Part shown: positions 33,976 to 44,445 of the stretch, in pieces | How the letters are laid out: every line of letters begins with the position of its first letter | How positions within the stretch are numbered: the stretch's first letter is position 1 | NCBI GenBank assembly: GCA_963575745.1 | Contig: CAUYUJ010000724.1 | Location: 1-64,000 of the forward strand | Length of the DNA stretch: 64,000 bases | Reading direction: 5' to 3' | Source of the DNA: Prorocentrum cordatum | Taxonomy: Eukaryota; Sar; Dinophyceae; Prorocentrales; Prorocentraceae | The notes under the pieces: generated by a model | The model's database searches: none | Told to the model about the DNA's origin: nothing | Seen by the model: the letters and a program-made list of their open reading frames with translations, nothing else | Program-made: the position numbers and the translations under genes

Positions 33976-35004
33976 CCACGTACTGTTCGATGTGCCCATC
34001 ACGGGGGCCCAGTGGGAACACACACACACATGTCTAAACGCGTCTGTTTCCTCGATACTGCGCGCGCGGAGCTTCGGTTGGAAGCAAATCGTGTCTAAGA
34101 GTACCCAATCGCTTCCATTGCCGTTCACCAGAGCAGGGCGAACATATGACTGACCCAGGACTTGGACATATTCTTCGAGAACGTTCCAGAACGCCCACAG
34201 AGCGTTCTGGGGCGCTCTTGATCGGCCGCGGACAAGTTGTGGCGCGAAGGGGGGCCTTCCAAAATGGCGGGGAACTTCACTTTCAAAAAACAAAATAACC
34301 AGGGGCCTTGTTGGAAGTGCCCTCGAGGTTCTAGGAAGGCTTCCTAGAAGCTGGGAGGCATTCGGAGGAGGCCCAGTTTGTTCAGAAGCTCCCCACCGCC
34401 TTCTGAGAAGGCGCCCCGCGCGTGCCGCCAAGGTCAGATGTTGCCCCCGTCCTGGAAGGCCTCCGGCGACCTCCGTTCTGGAAAACCTCCGGAGATCTTC
34501 GATTTAGAAGGACTTCGGGCGTTGCGCAATGGGGGGTGGGGGCGATACAGATAGGGGTGAAGAAAGGTGTCCCTCGCTTTCACTTTTGAGGGCCCTGAGG
34601 GGCCCCCCCGTGGGCCCTGGGCCCAGAAGGGGCCCCCCCATTCCTACACATCCGGCCGCTCCAATTTATTCGATGCGTGGGCCCCGGAGGTCCAGACTGC
34701 TTCCTGGAAGCCAGTCTTTCGTCCTGAGTCGTTCTGTGACGCTCCCGAGGCCCAGCGAGGGCCCCCAGAGGCCGAAATTTGCTAACATCCCGCCGCTCCA
34801 ATTATTTGGAGCGTCGGATCTCTGAGTTTGTCGCCCCCCCTTCCTGAGACACGCCCGAAGACCTCCGGAGACTGTGGTCCGCTGGTCTTCGTCCGCAACC
34901 CAGGCGTCAGACGCGATGCTTTCCCCGTGCGCGGCCCCAGAGGCCCGGACCCTCTTCCCTTCCCGGACCCAGAAGGAGAAGGCCCTTCCCGGTCCCAGAA
35001 GGAG
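33976..35004. other. Spacer with a degenerate family A remnant
   Basis: About 34680-34825 retains family A words in reverse (GACGCTCCCGAGGCCCAGCG, AGGGCCCCCAGAGGCCGAAA) and an inner CCGCTCCAATTATTTGGAGC foldback. The rest is unique without recognisable coding sequence. Confidence 0.55.
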
Positions 35005-35069
35005 GAGGAGGAGGAGGAGGAGGAGGAGGAGGAGGAGGAGGAGGAGGAGGAGGAGGAGAAGGAGGCGCC

Positions 35070-35110
<41 letters not shown>

Positions 35111-35695
35111 GTGTATCGCCGTCGTCGTCATCGATGTCCTCCTCGTCGTCGTCGCCCTCGTCCTCGTGGTCGTGTCCTGCCGGAAAGGAGCCCTCAGGTT
35201 TTCGACGTTTTTGGCCTCCCGGAACCCTCCCAAAGGATCGAAGTCCGGAGGAGGAGGAGGAGGAGGAGGAGGAGGAGGAGGAGGAGGAGGAGGAGGAGGA
35301 GGAGGAGGAGGTGAGGAGGAGGAGGGGAGGAGGTTAGGAGGAGGAGGCGAGAGGAGAGGAGGAGGGAGGAGGAGGAGGAGGAGGAGGAGGAGGAGGAGGA
35401 GGAGGAGGAGGAGGGGAGGAGGAGGAGGAGGAGGAGGAGGAGGAGGAGGAGGAGGAGGAGGAGGAGGAGGAGGAGGAGGAGGAGGGAGGAGGAGGAGGAG
35501 GAGGAGAGGAGGAGGAGGAGGAGGAGGAGGGAGGAGGAGGAGGAGGAGAGGAGGAGGAGAGAGAGGAGGAGGAGGAGGAGGAGGAGGAGGAGGAGGAGGA
35601 GGAGGAGGAGAAGAGGAGGAGGAGGAAGGAGGAGGAGGAAGGAGGAGGAGGAGGAGGAGGAGGAGGAGGAGGAGGAGGAGGAGGAGGAGAAGGCA
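35005..35695. repeat. GGA/TCG/GGA microsatellite block
   Basis: GGA at about 35005-35065, TCG at 35068-35175, then 440 bp of GGA at 35250-35695 with GTGA, GAGA and GGGA interruptions. This last tract is among the longest purine runs in the window. Confidence 0.96.
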
Positions 35696-36040
35696 GTTTC
35701 TCGCCTCGATCCATGTCTGTCATGGGCCCGGAGCCAGAAAGGGGGGGCCCCCGAGTCCCACATGGACGACAGGTTCCTGGATTGAAGACGTCATCTCGTC
35801 GGTCGGGCGTGCAGTTATGGGGGGCGATCATGTGAAGATGTTGCAGGCAATGACGTTGGCGGCGCCCGCATCTTTCTACCTCGAACCTCACTGTGCGCTG
35901 CCCTCAAGGCGCGCGAGTCTCTGGGGGGCGCCCCGACTCCTAGTGCGGGCTCTGTCGCCCAGGGGGTGAGCACATGCAGATGGGCTTTCAGGTACACTCA
36001 TCCATTCCACATAGGGGGGGAGGACACGCGCACCTCCCTA
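35696..36040. other. Spacer, no gene
   Basis: Short unique GC-rich segment between the GGA block and a family C element. Nothing coding is recognised. Confidence 0.45.
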
Positions 36041-36258
36041 GGCCTCCTAGAACGGGGTCGGAGCAGATGGGGTCGGAGGATCGCGCCGCATCGCCGATGC
36101 ATCGGCGAGGCGTCGGCGTTGCGGCTCCATATGGAGCCCAATATTCTCCACGCCGACGTCGCCGATGCATCGCCGATCCATCGGCGATGCATCGCCGATG
36201 TATCGGTGATGCGTCGATCTCATCCGACCCCGTCTATCTGGACCCCATCTAGGAGGCC
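36041..36258 (+). mobile_element. Family C TIR element, copy C3 (best preserved)
   Basis: A 218-bp copy with inverted ends GGCCTCCTAGAACGGGGTC and GACCCCATCTAGGAGGCC. Subterminal GATGGGGTCGGAGGATCGCG and CATCCGACCCCGTC blocks and repeated CGCCGATGCATCGGCGA arms make most of the element self-complementary. It has no ORF of its own. Confidence 0.82.
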
Positions 36259-36387
36259 TCTTACCTCTTGTGTCCTAAAAAGAAAGTGAATAGGGCCCCC
36301 TGGGGCCCGAAATTGGGGACGAAAGTTGGTTCCTTCTCACCGCCCTTCTCGCCCCCTACTGACTCATGTCCGAGCCGAAGACATTGG

Positions 36388-36581
36388 TACGGCAGCTTCG
36401 CGTCGTGTCGACCGGCGGCGACCCCGCCGCCCGTGTTCGACGTATTGAGCGCCGCTGGCGGCCCAGGATCGGTCGATGTTCGGCGATCTGACGGTGCAGA
36501 AACGGCGAATCGATCAAGGTTGAACGATCCCCGCGGTGACAGGAACCACCGCCGAAGTCGGCACGGGTCGAGTCCGCCGTC
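36388..36581 (+). mobile_element. Family D TIR element, copy D2
   Basis: A 194-bp copy. The left end TACGGCAGCTTCGCGTCGTG mirrors the right GTCGGCACGGGTCGAGTCCG and CCGT. TTGG flanks both sides if the last base of the right end is read as mutated, suggesting a 4-bp duplication. The interior GTTGAACGATCCCCGCGGTG matches D1 and D3. Confidence 0.83.
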
Positions 36582-36594
36582 TTGGAAACCCTCC

Positions 36595-36673
36595 TTCGTT
36601 GTCGTCGTCGTCGTCTTCTTCGTCGTCGCCGTCGGCGTCGGCGTCGTCCCCGTCGCCTTCCTCGTCGCAGTCG
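36595..36673. repeat. (GTC)n/(TCG)n microsatellite
   Basis: GTC triplets with TTC and GCC interruptions end directly against the spliced-leader relict, so this tract is the upstream boundary of the presumed retro-insertion. Confidence 0.9.
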
Positions 36674-36710
36674 TCCGTAACCATTTTGGCTCAAGCTGCT
36701 TTGGCCCAAG
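36674..36710 (+). other. Relict dinoflagellate spliced leader, possibly two tandem copies
   Basis: Positions 36674-36695 match the 22-nt dinoflagellate spliced leader with one substitution (TAG to TAA at the sixth nucleotide of CCGTAGCC): the sequence is TCCGTAACCATTTTGGCTC followed by AAG. It is followed directly by CTGCTTTGGCCCAAG, which matches the leader's last 15 nt at 11 positions. In dinoflagellates the leader is added to mRNA by trans-splicing, so a genomic copy next to non-leader sequence indicates a reverse-transcribed, re-integrated mRNA. Two tandem leaders would mean two rounds. No intron-like or Sm-site sequence of a leader-RNA gene is apparent downstream. Confidence 0.82.
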
Positions 36711-37434
36711 TCAGACCGGCTATAGTTTATGACACAACGCCGGCCAAGGTTGCTCTTCTACGTCGGCGCCCTGTTTGCCGCGCGATTGGTTGTGCACCGT
36801 GGACGGCGCGCTGGGGAAATATGTCGCATTGTCATATCAGCTGCTGTGTGCAACCACGGACCAATGTTCCTGTGCAGCTGCGTTTCTCCGCGCAGGTCGG
36901 CGAAGCGCCTGCAGGAGCGCATGCGGGATCCATTTCGTGGTCAGAGCGCCTGGTCGCGATGCGTTTGGGGGGAGCGGAGATATGCTCCACACGTGCGCTG
37001 ATTACACATGTCCCCTCGACTCGCACGAGGAGCATCCAAACCGCAAGGAGGCGTGACGAGCTCTTCAGCTTGTCCGAGCACGAGGACACCAATATATGTT
37101 TCATTCGGCATCGATCGTGCTTCGGTTTTCCAGGATGAACTTCGAGGCCTTCGAGCTGGGGCAGATGAGTGTATGGAAAACCTGCTCAGCATGGTGACGG
37201 GGGACGTTCCGGGCTGGAAGTCGAGCAGCAGTGTCAAGAGCCGCCAGATCAGTCGTAATGCTTGGGCCGAGAGGGGACACTGCTTGGGCAATGTGGCATG
37301 TAGTCTTGGACGCCTCGGCGGAACTGTCTCCACGGACCTTTCCGAGGGCGAGCAGGCCCTTCTTCGTGGGCATGCAACCCTTGCGGTGGTGGAGGCCCTG
37401 CCAAGTTTGATCAAAGGTCACGCAGGTTGATACG
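36711..37434 (+). pseudogene. Body of presumed retro-inserted mRNA, frame disrupted
   Basis: After the leader relict the plus strand is open in three successive overlapping frames: one to 37138, a second from 37008 to 37430, then the 257-codon frame from 37435. Such hand-over between frames is what an ORF with indels would give, though minus-strand frames of 157 and 154 codons also overlap this part. The DNA is unique in the window, less GC-rich and free of repeats. No domain is recognised, so the source gene is unknown. An untranslated leader plus a shorter intact gene is the main alternative. Confidence 0.4.
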
Positions 37435-38208
37435 ATGTGCGAAGTCGTGTTCGGCCTGGGCCTGGCTAAGCGGAATCTCCAAACGGACCAGGTATTCTTG
37501 ATGTTTGCTCCACATTTCCCAGATTTCATCCTCGCAGGCCCAAACAGGGACCGCAGCCTTGTCAATCTTGTGTGCTCGTGCGTTTTTTATGCGTTGTCAG
37601 ACCCCGTGTTTTTGCACATGTCTGTTGAATTCAAAGGTACGTTCAGCGAACTTTCAACTAGTAGTCCTTCTTCAGTAGGTATGCAGCCCAGGATTGGTAA
37701 TAACTATGCGAGATCGAGGCTCTTTGCGCCACGTCCGCTGACAGTGCGAACGCGTACTCCGTCGATCTGGTGCAACGAGCTTGACGTTGCGACGCGGCCA
37801 AGGGATGGCCAACGTTCAATCGAGGTCGTGAAGATCGCGGGCGGTCTAGTGGGCGGATGGAACAGTCTCTACCCAGCTTGTATGGTGCATAAGGCGGGTG
37901 AAATCATCAAAGCCAATGCTGTCAGCAACGGAGCGATGCTGAAACTACGGCGCATGTGGGTAACGGTGCGGAAGGTGGCCGATCCAGAGGCGATAATGGA
38001 GAAGGTTATGACCCATGCTCTCGCGATGAAGTTTGCGGAAGCATGCAGACGCTACACGGGCGAGCCTACATGGCTTTCCATTGTTTGTCTGTTATGCGGC
38101 ACAATTCTCTGTGATGCAGACTTCGACCATTTGGGTCCACACCTGAGAGCCAAGATCCCAGCGGTCACGCTTTACCACGCAGTTCAGAGCCTTTCCACTA
38201 GTTTTTGA
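37435..38208 (+). CDS. Hypothetical protein, 257 codons, downstream of the leader relict
   Basis: This is the longest open frame in the window that is not built from repeats. It opens with MCEVVFGLGLAKRNLQ, has a mixed composition with few low-complexity runs and a Cys/Leu-rich patch (IVCLLCGTILC) near residue 220. No minus-strand frame of similar length overlaps residues 50-250, which favours the plus strand. I recognise no family and see no signal peptide or catalytic motif. It sits about 740 bp after the spliced-leader relict in the same orientation, so it may be the 3' part of a retro-inserted mRNA. No poly(A) tract follows. It could still be a chance ORF in GC-rich DNA. Confidence 0.4.
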   Translation: MCEVVFGLGLAKRNLQTDQVFLMFAPHFPDFILAGPNRDRSLVNLVCSCVFYALSDPVFLHMSVEFKGTFSELSTSSPSSVGMQPRIGNNYARSRLFAPRPLTVRTRTPSIWCNELDVATRPRDGQRSIEVVKIAGGLVGGWNSLYPACMVHKAGEIIKANAVSNGAMLKLRRMWVTVRKVADPEAIMEKVMTHALAMKFAEACRRYTGEPTWLSIVCLLCGTILCDADFDHLGPHLRAKIPAVTLYHAVQSLSTSF

Positions 38209-38654
38209 GTATCAAACGATGCGTTCCACGACCAGTCCATTGCTAATGATCTTGCCAACTGGTTTATAGTCGTTCTCCGTAACAGGATCGCAGTCGCCGA
38301 CAAGCATAAGAGCCATAGCCCTGGCATTGTCAACGCGCTTCGAATCCTCACCAGGGGTCATGCAGGAATCAAGGTCGGCAGGTGAGCGAATGAATATCAC
38401 CAACCAGGAGCTGGACCGCCCTCGACAGCGAGCTCGCTCAACGCTCACAGGCAAGGAAAGGGCGCCGAGTCGGTGGCCCAACATTCAGGCGGATTACGCG
38501 CTCGGCTAACCTGTGTGAGGTGCGGGGGTTGTCGCTTGAGCGCGCATGGGGGAGCGACGGTGATTGTGTAGTACGAAAGACTTCGGAACCACCAGCATTG
38601 CACCCAGATGAGAGGGCTATCGATGCTGATCGGCTGGTCGCGTCTTCCCCGTGG
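38209..38654. other. Unique spacer with a small minus-strand frame
   Basis: A 90-codon minus-strand frame (38212-38484) has an unremarkable composition (for example ARAMALMLVGDCDPVTEND) but no recognisable family. I leave it uncalled. Confidence 0.4.
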
Positions 38655-39011
38655 TCGCCGTCCTCGTCGTCGTCCTCGTCCTCGTCGTCGCCGGCTCCGT
38701 CCTGGAAGGCCCCACGAGGCCTCCGCGCCGACGACGACGACGAATAGGACGACGTTGAGGGTCGACGACGACGCCGACGCCGACGAGGACGACGAGGACG
38801 ACGGCGACGTCGACGACGACGAGGACAACGACGAGGACGACGTCGACGACGACGACGACGACGACGACGAGCCTCCGCGCGCGCCCCGCGCGGCGAGGCT
38901 TCAACGGCGGAGGGCGCCGCGGGGCGCCCCCCGGCGTGTAGCCCGCCGCCGCGGGCGCCCGCGGGGCCTGCGGGCCACCGAGGCGCGCCCCGCCGCCGCC
39001 GCACGGCTCGA

Positions 39012-39072
<61 letters not shown>

Positions 39073-39215
39073 CTCGTCGTCGTCGTCGACGTCCTCGTCG
39101 TCGTCGTCGTCGTCGTCGACGTCCTCGTCGTCGTCGACGTCCTCGTCGTCGTCGTTTGCGTCGTCGTCGTCGTCGTCGTCGCTGTCGTCGTCGTCGTCGT
39201 CGTCGTCGTCCCCAG
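38655..39215. repeat. GTC and GAC microsatellite block
   Basis: GTC at about 38655-38700, GAC/GACGAC at 38740-38875, then GTC/TCG at 39008-39215 with regular GTCGTCGACGTCC interruptions. The GAC and GTC tracts are inverted relative to each other around a GCGC-rich spacer and could form a large hairpin. Confidence 0.94.
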
Positions 39216-39323
39216 CATCCCACCACCCCGGTCGGGGCTCTGGGGCCCTCGACGCTCGAGGGGAGCCCGCATCCCTGCCTGGATCGTAAATCGGCCAGTA
39301 GGGCCAAGCGACGCCAGTGGGGA

Positions 39324-39515
39324 TACGGTAGGTTTGCGTCGTGTCGACCAGCGGCGACCCCAGCGTGGGCGTTCAAGGTTGAACGCCGCTGGCGACCCAG
39401 AATCGATCGACGTTGAACGATCGGACGTTGCGGCAGCGGCCAATGGTTCAAGGTTGAACGATCCCTGCGGTGTCAAAAACCAACGCTGGGGTCGGCACGA
39501 CACGAACCTGCCGTA
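39324..39515 (+). mobile_element. Family D TIR element, copy D3 (best preserved)
   Basis: A 192-bp copy. The left end TACGGTAGGTTTGCGTCGTG and right end CACGACACGAACCTGCCGTA are inverted repeats of about 26 bp, extended by GACCAGCGGCGACCCCAGCG against CGCTGGGGTCGGC. The interior has a second inverted pair around GTTCAAGGTTGAACG. It has no ORF. Confidence 0.87.
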
Positions 39516-39528
39516 GGGCTGTGGAAGT

Positions 39529-39721
39529 CGATCAATGGAGAGGAAGCGTGCTGCCAAATAATTTCCAGATGTCGGAAAGACGTCTCACGTATGACTTACA
39601 TTTGCGGAACACATGTTTGAAACATGCTTAGAACATGCTTTACACGTTTCACAAACACATCTTTCATTCCACGTTAGGACTGTTAGAGTGCCCAATGTCA
39701 TGGCATCCACAAGGATACGGG
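39529..39721 (+). repeat. Dispersed repeat H, copy 1
   Basis: It starts ATCAATGGAGAGGAAGCG, continues GCCAAATAATTTCC and ends ATGGCATCCAC.AGG. It is about 190 bp and collinear with 47277-47466. No clear inverted ends are seen. Confidence 0.8.
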
Positions 39722-40430
39722 TCGGCGAAACGATGCTCGGCCGCCGCCCGCGTGCCCCGAGGAATCCAAACTCAGAGGAGGAAAAGGCACGCATACTGCT
39801 AGCTGTCCCTCGGTTTCTTCCTCTTGGGCCTCGTCGCCACCGTTGGATTCGCCTCGAAATTTGAGTTAGAAAGCGCCCCAGGAGGGGTCCAGGGAGCAGC
39901 GGTATCGATACCGGCAACCCGCCAGCCGCCAGCCCCTGTTCCCAACCGTGCTCGTATCGCTCAAAAAAGGGGAACAAGCGGTTTGGGGCCCTTGCGTGGC
40001 CTGGGACTGTCAAATTATCGACGCAGATCTCATATGTGCATCTCATCAGCCCTGCCACGTCTCCCTGGGGAACTCTGTCTGTGAGCGTCTCGGTGTGAGA
40101 GCGAGGCCGCGTAGACGACAGGCGCGACAGCGGCGACGACGGCGAGGACTTCAGTAGCGTCCTCCTCGTGTTGACATGTTCCGGGCGAGACGAGGGCACC
40201 GCAATTGCAGGAGCGAGGGGGCGATTTTTTTGGCTCTTCCCACTGCGGGCACTCAGGTCAGCGCGCATAGCGTTGCCACGCCCGCTCTCTAGCGTGCTGC
40301 GCGCGACGCCTGCTGGCATTTGGGTGCCCAGGTGCCACGCCGGCTGTATCCAGTATCCACCCGGGTGTGATCCGCAGTGCGAGCGAATCTGGGTGTGAGT
40401 GACTTGCGTGGGGGCGAGTCGGAATGCTAC
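39722..40430. other. Unique spacer, no confident gene
   Basis: Mixed composition. A minus-strand frame of 244 codons spans 39585-40319 but runs through dispersed repeat DNA and no domain is recognised. Confidence 0.4.
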
Positions 40431-40870
40431 CGGATCTGGGGTATGATTGAATCTGGGTGCGAGCGAGTCCGAGCGCGAGTGGAGCGCGATGGGGTCAGAG
40501 TGTGAGTGAGTGAGTGAGTGAGTGCGAGCGTGACGACTACGATTCTGAATGCAGACGAGTTTGAGTACGAATCATCATGATGACGCACGGCTCTGAGGGT
40601 GGGCGAGTCTGAACCTGACTGAATCTGAGGGTGATTATGCGTATGAGTGAATCTAAGGTTGGCCGAGTTTGAGAGCGACTGAATCTGAGTGTGGGGGAGT
40701 GTGAAGGGGATGGCTGAGTCTGAAGGAGGACAGAGTGTAAGTCAAGTCTGAATGTGAATGAGTGCGTCTGAACGAGGCAAGCGAGAAAGATGAGGAGGAG
40801 GAGGAGGTTCGTGAATGAGTGAGTAATTGAGTGATTGAGTGAGTGTGTGATTGATTGAGCGAGTGAATGA
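40431..40870. repeat. Degenerate GAGTGAGTG / GAATCTGAG repeat
   Basis: Imperfect units of 10-24 bp built from GAGTCTGAGTGTGAGTGAG give a minus-strand Ser/His/Leu-rich artefact frame. Confidence 0.8.
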
Positions 40871-40914
40871 GGAACGCACACATAAATCGAAAGAGTAGTC
40901 TGGGGAAGGGGGAA

Positions 40915-41210
40915 ACAGACAAACCACTTGAGGCACCCCCACAATCTAGAGGCAAAATCCGGAGTGCCACCACCCCAGTCGGCTCCCTCTTGAGGCGCTC
41001 AATCGTAGCGCATGTGCTACACTGCGGTGAACAGCCGACCACCACAACAGAAAGCCTGGCAGAGGCAGGCAAACCGCTTGAGGCATCCCCACATTCTGGG
41101 CGCCAGCAGGCCCGTAAGTTGCACCCTGGCAGTTCCCCCCTGGGGGTGCCCAAGGGCCACGCCTGCTAACTCGCGGCGAGCAGCCGACCACCGAAATTAG
41201 AGAGTCTGGG
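40915..41210. repeat. Two-unit repeat of about 160 bp
   Basis: CAAACC.CTTGAGGCA.CCCCACA occurs at about 40919 and 41080. GAGCAGCCGACCACC.AAA-like words occur at about 41030 and 41180. Confidence 0.72.
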
Positions 41211-41221
41211 GGGGAGCAGGA

Positions 41222-41400
41222 ACGAGCAAAGCGCAGGAGGGGAAAAACACACACAGACACAATTAATCATCGATGCCCAGGAAAATATAGGAAAATATGG
41301 GAAGTGGGGGGGAAGAGAAAAGCCCAGAAAATATGGGAAAATATGAAGTTTTATTTGTGTGTATTTATTTGTGTGCCCTTGGGCCCCTTCAAAACCGCCC
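41222..41400. repeat. Dispersed repeat shared with 47005-47165
   Basis: Both copies run from AAACACACACAGACAC-like sequence through GAACATATGGGA / GAAAATATGGGA words to TGTGTGTATTTATTT.TGTG and CCTTGGGCCCC. The copies are diverged. Confidence 0.7.
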
Positions 41401-41518
41401 GTGACGTCCCCACAATGTGGGCACGCCCTGGCGACTGTCGTGCTCCCCGGCGGCCCCCCCCCCCCCGGGGGTGCTGCAGTGCCTGTAGGGGGGCACGCCC
41501 GACTGAATCATACTCCCT

Positions 41519-41567
41519 GGCGGCTCCACCCTGGTGTGCCCCGGTGCACGCCAGGGTGGAACCGCCT
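41519..41567. repeat. Near-perfect 21-bp hairpin
   Basis: GGCGGCTCCACCCTGGTGTG faces CACGCCAGGGTGGAACCGCC across a CCCCGGTG-type loop, with two mismatches. A half family B right end (CCTGTAGGGGGGCACGCCCGAC type) lies just upstream at about 41483-41504. Confidence 0.8.
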
Positions 41568-42042
41568 CGTGGCCCTCGTCGGGCCTCTTGGATGTATATC
41601 GGAAGCTACCTTGGAGCATCGGACGCCCTCATGGAGCCATCTTGGGCGGTAATCTTGGACGCGCCCTGACTGACCGCGAACACCCAAAAACCCTCAGGGA
41701 GGGTGGGGGAGGCAATCCTTCCAGAAGGGAAGAGGTTCTTGGAAAAGGAAAGAACGAAATCGTTAGGCCATCTTAGCACAAAGGGCTGGTGGGATAATCA
41801 ACGCCCCCCTTCCCGACTGCATGACAACATATCTAATGGAATTCTCAAGTGGGTGTCAGCGGATAGAAAGGAATTCAACACACTGGGAAAGGATGACTGG
41901 GCAGATCGGACATCGGATGTTGCCCGAGGGTACCTAGCTTGCCCCATCCCCATCTCTCCGTCTCCCTCCATCCCGCGCCCCCCCCTCTCTTCCCTTCCCC
42001 CGCTCCCCCCTCCCCCCTTTTCCCCTTTTCCCCCCCACCACC
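41568..42042. other. Spacer, no gene
   Basis: Unique sequence ending in a C-rich run before the CA array. A 551-codon plus-strand frame crosses from here through the array, but its apparent coding is repeat-driven. Confidence 0.5.
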
Positions 42043-43260
42043 GCACCCACACACGCACACACACACACACGCATACACGCGCACACACACACACACACAC
42101 GCACACACACAACACACAACACACACAACACACAACACACACACACGCACACGCACACGCACACGCACACGCCGCACACGCCGCACACGCCGCACACGCC
42201 GCACACGCCGCACACGCCGCACACGCCGCACACGCCGCACACGCCGCACACGCCGCACACGCCGCACACGCCGCACACGCCGCACGCGCCGCACGCGCCG
42301 CACACGACGCACACGACGCACACGACGCACACGACGCACACGACGCACACGACGCACACACACACGACGCACACGACGCACACGACGCACACGACGCACA
42401 CGACGCACACGACGCACACGACGCACACGCACACGACGCACACGACGCACACGCGCACACGCACACGACGCACACGACGCACGACGCACACGACGCACAC
42501 GACGCACACGACGCACGCACACGACGCACACGACGCACACGACGCACACGACGCACACGACGACACACGACGCACACACGCACACGACGCACACGACGCA
42601 CACGACGCACACGACGCACACGCAGCACACGCACACGACGCAGCACACGCAGCACACGCAGCACACGCAGCACACGCAGCACACGCAGCACACGCAGCAC
42701 ACGCAGCACACGCAGCACACGCAGCACACGCAGCACACGCAGCACACGCAGCACACGCAGCACACGCACACGCAGCACACGCAGCACACGCAGCACACGC
42801 AGCACACGCAGCACACGCAGCACACACGCAGCACACGCACGCACCACACGCACCACACGCACCACGCGCACCACACGCACCGCACGTAACGCACGCAACG
42901 CACGCAACACACGCAACACACACACAACACACGCACCACACGCAACACACGCAACACACGCAACACGCGCAACACACGCAACACACGCAACACACGCAAC
43001 ACACGCAACACACGCACCACACGCACCACACGCACCACACGCACCACACGCAACACACGCAACACACGCACACGCGCACACGCGCACACGCACACACGCA
43101 CACACGCACACACGCACACACGCGCACACGCGCACACACGCACACACGCACACACGCACACACGCACACACGCACACACGCACACACGCACACACGCACA
43201 CACGCACACACGCACACACGCACACACGCACACACGCACACACGCACGCACACACACACA
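42043..43260. repeat. 1.2 kb CA/CG-rich array with homogenised blocks
   Basis: Successive 9-bp variants form blocks: CACACGCCG (about 42170-42300), CACACGACG (42300-42620), CACACGCAG (42620-42830), CACGCACCA and ACACACGCA (42840-43070), then (CACACACG)n-like octamers to 43260. Alternating purine-pyrimidine character makes Z-DNA likely. All frames are open because of the repeat; none is a gene. Confidence 0.96.
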
Positions 43261-43789
43261 CCTCCTCCTCCTCCTCCTCCTCCTCCTCCTGCTGCTCGGG
43301 AAACCTCTTGCACGCCTTTGCACCCGTCCCCGTCCCCGAAAATCCTGGGAGCCTCTAGCGCCCCTCCGCTAGCCTCCGAAGAGATCTCCGAGTGCGCCCG
43401 AGAAACCCCTTCTCCACGGCCCTCCGCATTCCCTCCAGTCCTGGTTCCCCCCCGTGCCGCCCCCGCGTCCTCGACGCGGGAGTTGGGCGCCTGCAGTGCC
43501 AGAGCGCTTGCTGGCGCGCGCGCGCGCCCGCCGAAGAAGGCCCTGCTGCCTCGATCGGCCCCAGAGCGGGACTGATGCCAGCACGCTGCGCAGCAAGTAG
43601 AGAGCGCAGCGCAGCTGACGACGTTCGAAGACGAAGGCACTGCATGAGCATGTGCTACCAGCCTCGAACTTATCCCTACCCCTAAAACTGACACGCCAAA
43701 AGGCGATGGCAATCTTAGGGATGCGCCCTCAAAAGGTAAGGGAATCCCTGAGATTGGCATGGTGATGAGGAGATGCCCAGCATAGGGAT
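43261..43789. other. Short CCT tract and spacer, no gene
   Basis: A (CCT)n tract occupies 43261-43292. The rest is GC-rich unique sequence without recognisable coding. A GATAGGGATAGGG word occurs just before the family E element. Confidence 0.5.
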
Positions 43790-43976
43790 AGGGATATGTT
43801 CCAGGCTGGCAAGTCTGTCTGCCTGCTTTCCGCGAGGATCTCCTGGAGCGACGCTGCCCCGCCCCCAGTGGCGGCGCCTCCAGCGCTGCCCTCCTGGCGC
43901 GCTGCTCGCGCCCGGGAGGGGGGCTCCGCGCCGACCCAGGAAGAGATCCGCGCGGACCTCTCCAACAGTTTATGCT
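43790..43976 (+). mobile_element. Family E TIR element, copy E2
   Basis: The right arm AGAGATCCGCGCGGACCTCT followed by CCAACAGTTTATG matches E1. The left arm (CTTTCCGCGAGGATCTCCTG) is diverged. The central GGCGGCGCCTCCAGCGCTGCC foldback is present. Confidence 0.72.
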
Positions 43977-43984
43977 GATGCAGC

Positions 43985-44105
43985 TGGTGATCCCTTCTTC
44001 TTCGTCTTCTTCTTCTAGACGCATTAAGCTATGTTCATCTCGTCTCCTTCTTCTTCTTCTTCTTCTTCTAGACGCATTGAGCTAGGTTCGTCTCGACTTG
44101 CGCTG
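43985..44105. repeat. (TTC)n with two TAGACGCATT.AGCTA units
   Basis: CTTCTTCTTCTAGACGCATT occurs twice about 62 bp apart, each followed by (A/G)AGCTA.GTTC.TCTCG. Confidence 0.85.
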
Positions 44106-44334
44106 TCCGAGTCGTCGTCGTGCTCTGCCGCCGCCGTCGCCGACCGACCTGCGACGCGCGGAGGCGCACCCACCTGAGTGCCGCTCCCACCGCTGCGCCC
44201 TGGCCGCCGCCGCAGCCGGCCCCTCGCGCGTGGCGGCGCTCAGTGCATGCCTCGCTGCCTTGGCGGGGGATCGGACGACGACAGCGACCACTTCCGGGAA
44301 GCCCCGAACAGCGTGGTGACCCACTGTATCAGTC

Positions 44335-44445
44335 TCCTCCTCCTCCTCCTCCTCCTCCTCTTCCCCCTCCTCCTCCTACTCCTCCTCCTCCTCCTCCTCC
44401 TCCTCCTTCTCCTCCTCCTCCCCCTCCTCCTCCTCCTCCTCCTGG
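44335..44445. repeat. (CCT)n microsatellite
   Basis: CCT/CTC triplets with TTC, ACT and CCC interruptions. Confidence 0.94.

Noticed and set aside
41703-43358. Very long open frames (over 480 codons) on both strands across the CA/CG array
   Set aside because: All frames are open because the 6-9 bp units contain no stop codon; the products are His/Thr/Ala or Cys/Val strings.
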